Part shown: positions 6,731-8,711 of the stretch, one piece after another
Layout of the letters: every line of letters begins with the position of its first letter
How positions within the stretch are numbered: the stretch's first letter is position 1
Assembly: GCA_026400595.1 (NCBI GenBank)
Contig: JAPLOT010000292.1
Coordinates: 1 to 8,711 of the forward strand
Direction of reading: 5' to 3'
Source: Alphaproteobacteria bacterium
GTDB lineage: Bacteria; Pseudomonadota; Alphaproteobacteria; Rhizobiales; Aestuariivirgaceae
Length of the DNA: 8,711 bases
Translations under genes and position numbers: made by a program
Notes under the pieces: model-generated
Seen by the model: the letters and a program-made list of their open reading frames with translations, nothing else
What the model was told of the DNA's origin: nothing
Database searches by the model: none

Positions 6731-6737
6731 TCCTCCC
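6731..6737 (-). promoter_or_regulatory. Strong ribosome binding site of the binding-protein gene
   Basis: GGGAGGA on the minus strand, 4 nt before the ATG at 6726. It is the best Shine-Dalgarno in the operon, in keeping with high expression of the binding protein. Confidence 0.75.
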
Positions 6738-6756
6738 ATGTTCTTTTGGCCTTTAC

Positions 6757-6776
6757 TGCACTAACTAGTTACTGCA
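6757..6776. promoter_or_regulatory. Putative TetR operator, 20-bp inverted repeat
   Basis: The core TAACTAGTTA (6762-6771) is a perfect palindrome. Including the arms TGCA and TGCA the repeat extends to 20 bp with 18 matching positions. The same block also contains TTACTGCA twice as a direct repeat (6753-6760 and 6769-6776). Size and symmetry suit a TetR-family dimer, and the site lies between the divergent binding-protein and tetR genes, overlapping the expected -10 of the first and lying upstream of the -10 of the second. It is the obvious candidate for the product of the adjacent gene, but binding is inferred. Confidence 0.7.
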
Positions 6777-6793
6777 TTCTAATCCGGTGTCAA
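6766..6793 (-). promoter_or_regulatory. Candidate promoter of the ABC transporter operon
   Basis: A perfect -35 TTGACA lies at 6788-6793 on the minus strand. At a 16-bp spacing the -10 would be TAACTA (6766-6771), a poor match that falls inside the inverted repeat. A regulator bound there would block polymerase. The -35 is clear; the -10 is uncertain. Confidence 0.45.
6778..6783 (+). promoter_or_regulatory. Candidate -10 of the tetR promoter
   Basis: TCTAAT matches the sigma-70 -10 consensus at five of six positions and sits directly beside the inverted repeat, 83 nt before the TetR start. No good -35 is visible at the right distance, since that space is taken by the repeat. This would fit autoregulation. 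Confidence 0.35.
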
Positions 6794-6866
6794 GCCCCCG
6801 GGCGTGCACTTGCGAAGGGGCCGAGAGGTTGTATGAGGTGATCGGGGCAACGAGGCCTCAAATCCG

Positions 6867-7523
6867 ATGGGACAGCCGATGCTGAAGAAGAAACGCGAGA
6901 CGATGCCGCGCGACGCCGACCAGACCCGCAAACGTATTCTTGCGGCGGCCATGGTCGAGTTCGCGCGAAAAGGCCTCGGAGGTGCGCGGGTCGACGAGAT
7001 CGCGGCGCGCTCCAAGGCCAACAAACGCATGATCTATCACTACTTCGGCAGCAAGGAGCAACTGTTCACTGCCGTGCTGGAGGATGCCTATCTCGGCATT
7101 CGCTCAGCCGAGCAGACCCTTCACCTTGACGAATTGCCGCCTGACGAGGCGATCGCCAAGCTGGTGCGCTCCACTTGGAACTACTACCTGGCCCACCCGG
7201 AGTTCCTGACGCTGGTGAACAGCGAGAACCTGCACCGCGCCAAACACCTCAAGACGTCGGAGGCGATCCGCCGGACCAGCGGCAGGCTGGTGGCCATGGT
7301 CAGGAACATCCTCGACCGCGGGGTTGCGGCGGGCATCTTCCGTGAGGGGATCGATCCCGTGCAGCTCAACATCACTATCGCCGCGATCGGATACTATTAC
7401 CTCACCAATCGCTTCACAGGTTCGATCGTCTACGAGCGGGACCTGATGACGAAGGAAAACCTCGAAGCCCGCCTTGCCTTCAATCTGGACACCATCCTCA
7501 GGCTTCTGAAGAAAGACCGCTGA
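6867..7523 (+). CDS. TetR-family transcriptional regulator
   Basis: A 218-residue DNA-binding repressor (or, less often, activator). The N-terminal TetR helix-turn-helix domain spans about residues 19-65: TRKRILAAAMVEFARKGLGG, then RVDEIAARSKANKRMIYHYF, with the typical recognition helix ending in YHYFGSKEQLF. The rest is the helical ligand-binding and dimerisation domain, and its pattern (NYYLAHPEFLTLVNSEN, later NITIAAIGYYYLTNRFTG) is like TetR_C regulators linked to catabolic genes. The ligand is unknown. Start choice is open: ATG at 6867 has GAGG at 6852-6855, 11 nt away; ATGs at 6879 and 6903 are alternatives, and the domain begins after both. It is divergent from the ABC operon and its TGA overlaps the next gene's ATG by one base, so it probably controls both directions through the 6757-6776 repeat. 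Confidence 0.9.
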   Translation: MGQPMLKKKRETMPRDADQTRKRILAAAMVEFARKGLGGARVDEIAARSKANKRMIYHYFGSKEQLFTAVLEDAYLGIRSAEQTLHLDELPPDEAIAKLVRSTWNYYLAHPEFLTLVNSENLHRAKHLKTSEAIRRTSGRLVAMVRNILDRGVAAGIFREGIDPVQLNITIAAIGYYYLTNRFTGSIVYERDLMTKENLEARLAFNLDTILRLLKKDR

Positions 7524-8686
7524 TGCAGCCTTCCTCCGCCATTCCGTTTCCGAAACTCCCGTCAGAGATCTACACCCAGATTGGCGACACGGCGCGGCGC
7601 TTCGCCGAAACACGGGTAAGGCCCGCTGCGCAAGACCTCGACGAGACGGAGCGATTTCCCGCAGAGATCTACGCGGAGATGGCGAAACTCGGCCTCTTCG
7701 GGATCACGGTGCCGGAGGAGTTTGGCGGCGCCGGCCTCGACGCGCTATCCTACGCGTTAGTGATGGAGGAACTCGCGCGCGGCTATGCCTCCGTGGCCGA
7801 CCAATGCGGCCTCGTCGAACTGATCGGCACGCTGCTCTCCGTGCACGGCAGCCCGGTGCAGCGCGACGCCTATCTCGCCGATGTGCTGGGGGCCCGCAAG
7901 CGCGTTTCCTACTGCATTACGGAGGCGGAGGCCGGAACCGATGTCTCCGGCATCAGGACGACGGCACAGCGAGATGGCGACGGCTTCCAGCTGTCGGGAT
8001 CCAAGATCTGGATTCACAATGCGCCGGTCGCGGACATCGGCTTCGTTCTGGCGCGCACCGACCCCGATGCGGGCCATCGCGGCATGTCGATCTTCATTGT
8101 GGACCTCCATGCCAAGGGTGTCTCCCGCGGCAAGAAGGAGCACAAGATGGGCCAGCGCGCCTCGCCTGTCGGAGCGCTCCACTTCGACAACGTGGCTCTT
8201 CCCAAGGAGTCCCTTCTGGGGCCGCTGAACCGCGGTTTCCACACCATGATGAGCGTGCTCGACAAGGGCCGAATCGGCATCGGCGGGCTGGCCGTCGGAA
8301 TCGCACAGGCGGGCCTCGATGCAGCCCTCGACTATGCAAAGACCAGGCGGCAGTTCGGCAAGGCAATTGCCGATAACCAGGGCCTGCAATGGATCCTTGC
8401 CGACATGCAGAAGGACATCACGGCGGCCCGCGCCCTCATCCACCGGGCGGCGATGGTGATGGATGCAGGCCTTCCCGCCACCATGGACTGCTCAATCGCC
8501 AAGTGCTTCGCCGGCGATGTGGCCGTCCAGCACACGGCCAATGCGGTGCAAGTCTTCGGCGGCTCCGGCTACATCCGCGGCTTCGAGGTGGAGAGACTCT
8601 ACCGCGATGCGAAGATCACACAGATCTACGAGGGAACGAACCAGATCCAGCGTACGATCATCGCGCGCGAATTGCTGAAGGCATGA
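7523..8686 (+). CDS. Acyl-CoA dehydrogenase family protein
   Basis: A 387-residue flavoenzyme, the usual length for soluble acyl-CoA dehydrogenases, which oxidise acyl-CoA to trans-2-enoyl-CoA with FAD and pass electrons to electron-transfer flavoprotein. The domain order is normal: N-terminal helical domain (to about 120), middle beta domain with the signature CITEAEAGTDVSG (131-143), and C-terminal helical domain with RRQFGKAIADNQGLQW and QVFGGSGYIRGFEVERLYRDAK. Glu370 in QIYEGTNQIQR is at the position used as catalytic base in the short-chain enzymes. Substrate (short-chain, branched-chain or aryl acyl-CoA) cannot be assigned. The ATG shares one base with the tetR stop (TGATG), implying translational coupling. 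No signal or membrane segment is visible. Linkage to a sugar-type importer is unusual but the enzyme itself looks ordinary and complete. Confidence 0.93.
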   Translation: MQPSSAIPFPKLPSEIYTQIGDTARRFAETRVRPAAQDLDETERFPAEIYAEMAKLGLFGITVPEEFGGAGLDALSYALVMEELARGYASVADQCGLVELIGTLLSVHGSPVQRDAYLADVLGARKRVSYCITEAEAGTDVSGIRTTAQRDGDGFQLSGSKIWIHNAPVADIGFVLARTDPDAGHRGMSIFIVDLHAKGVSRGKKEHKMGQRASPVGALHFDNVALPKESLLGPLNRGFHTMMSVLDKGRIGIGGLAVGIAQAGLDAALDYAKTRRQFGKAIADNQGLQWILADMQKDITAARALIHRAAMVMDAGLPATMDCSIAKCFAGDVAVQHTANAVQVFGGSGYIRGFEVERLYRDAKITQIYEGTNQIQRTIIARELLKA

Positions 8687-8711
8687 CAAGGACCCGTTCG
8701 AGGCAGTGATC

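Noticed and set aside
2045..6768. Long plus-strand open frames (about 2045-3241, 3049-4530, 4527-5552, 5611-6768) opposite the transport operon
   Set aside because: They are antisense to well-recognised ABC transporter genes, rich in Asp, His, Arg and Gly from GC-biased codon shadows, and match no family pattern.
6753..6776. Duplicate TTACTGCA as a CRISPR-like or iteron repeat
   Set aside because: There are only two copies 16 bp apart, and they are explained by the arms of the inverted-repeat operator.
8683..8709. ATGA overlap at the end of the acyl-CoA dehydrogenase as start of another gene
   Set aside because: That frame stops after eight codons. The GAGG at 8700-8703 may be the ribosome binding site of a gene beginning past the window, but this cannot be judged.

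Overview
The window is high-GC DNA with gene content and codon use typical of an alphaproteobacterium, most likely a rhizobial or other Hyphomicrobiales genome. The first ~200 bases are visibly richer in A+T and belong to a different type of region. Genus-level placement is inference only.

Layout. (1) 1-201: the 3' part of a HEPN-type gene, cut off by the window edge on the left and by an insertion sequence on the right. (2) 202-1251: a complete 1,050-bp IS630-family element with recognisable terminal inverted repeats and TA dinucleotides at both ends within CTAG. Its transposase is split into two frames at a run of eight A's. (3) 1294-6726, minus strand: a five-gene transport operon read right to left. 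The order is Tat-exported ribose-type substrate-binding protein, permease, double ATPase, second permease, aldo/keto reductase. The last four genes are tightly packed, with GTGA overlaps and a 10-nt gap; a strong hairpin separates the binding-protein gene from the rest. The aldo/keto reductase seems to carry an internal deletion that throws its C-terminus out of frame. (4) 6727-6866: a divergent control region with one conspicuous 20-bp inverted repeat overlapping plausible promoters in both directions. (5) 6867-8686, plus strand: a TetR-family regulator whose stop overlaps the start of an acyl-CoA dehydrogenase gene.

How the genes fit together. The binding protein would deliver a small solute, by family most likely a sugar, polyol or related compound, to a transporter made of two different permeases and one double ATPase. 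The linked reductase and acyl-CoA dehydrogenase are candidate catabolic enzymes. The TetR protein is placed to control both directions from the shared operator. The substrate cannot be read from the sequence. I see no CRISPR array, tRNA or rRNA. I did not find convincing evidence of a wholly new system; the points most worth following are the truncated reductase, the single shared operator, the intercistronic hairpin and the IS-interrupted HEPN gene.
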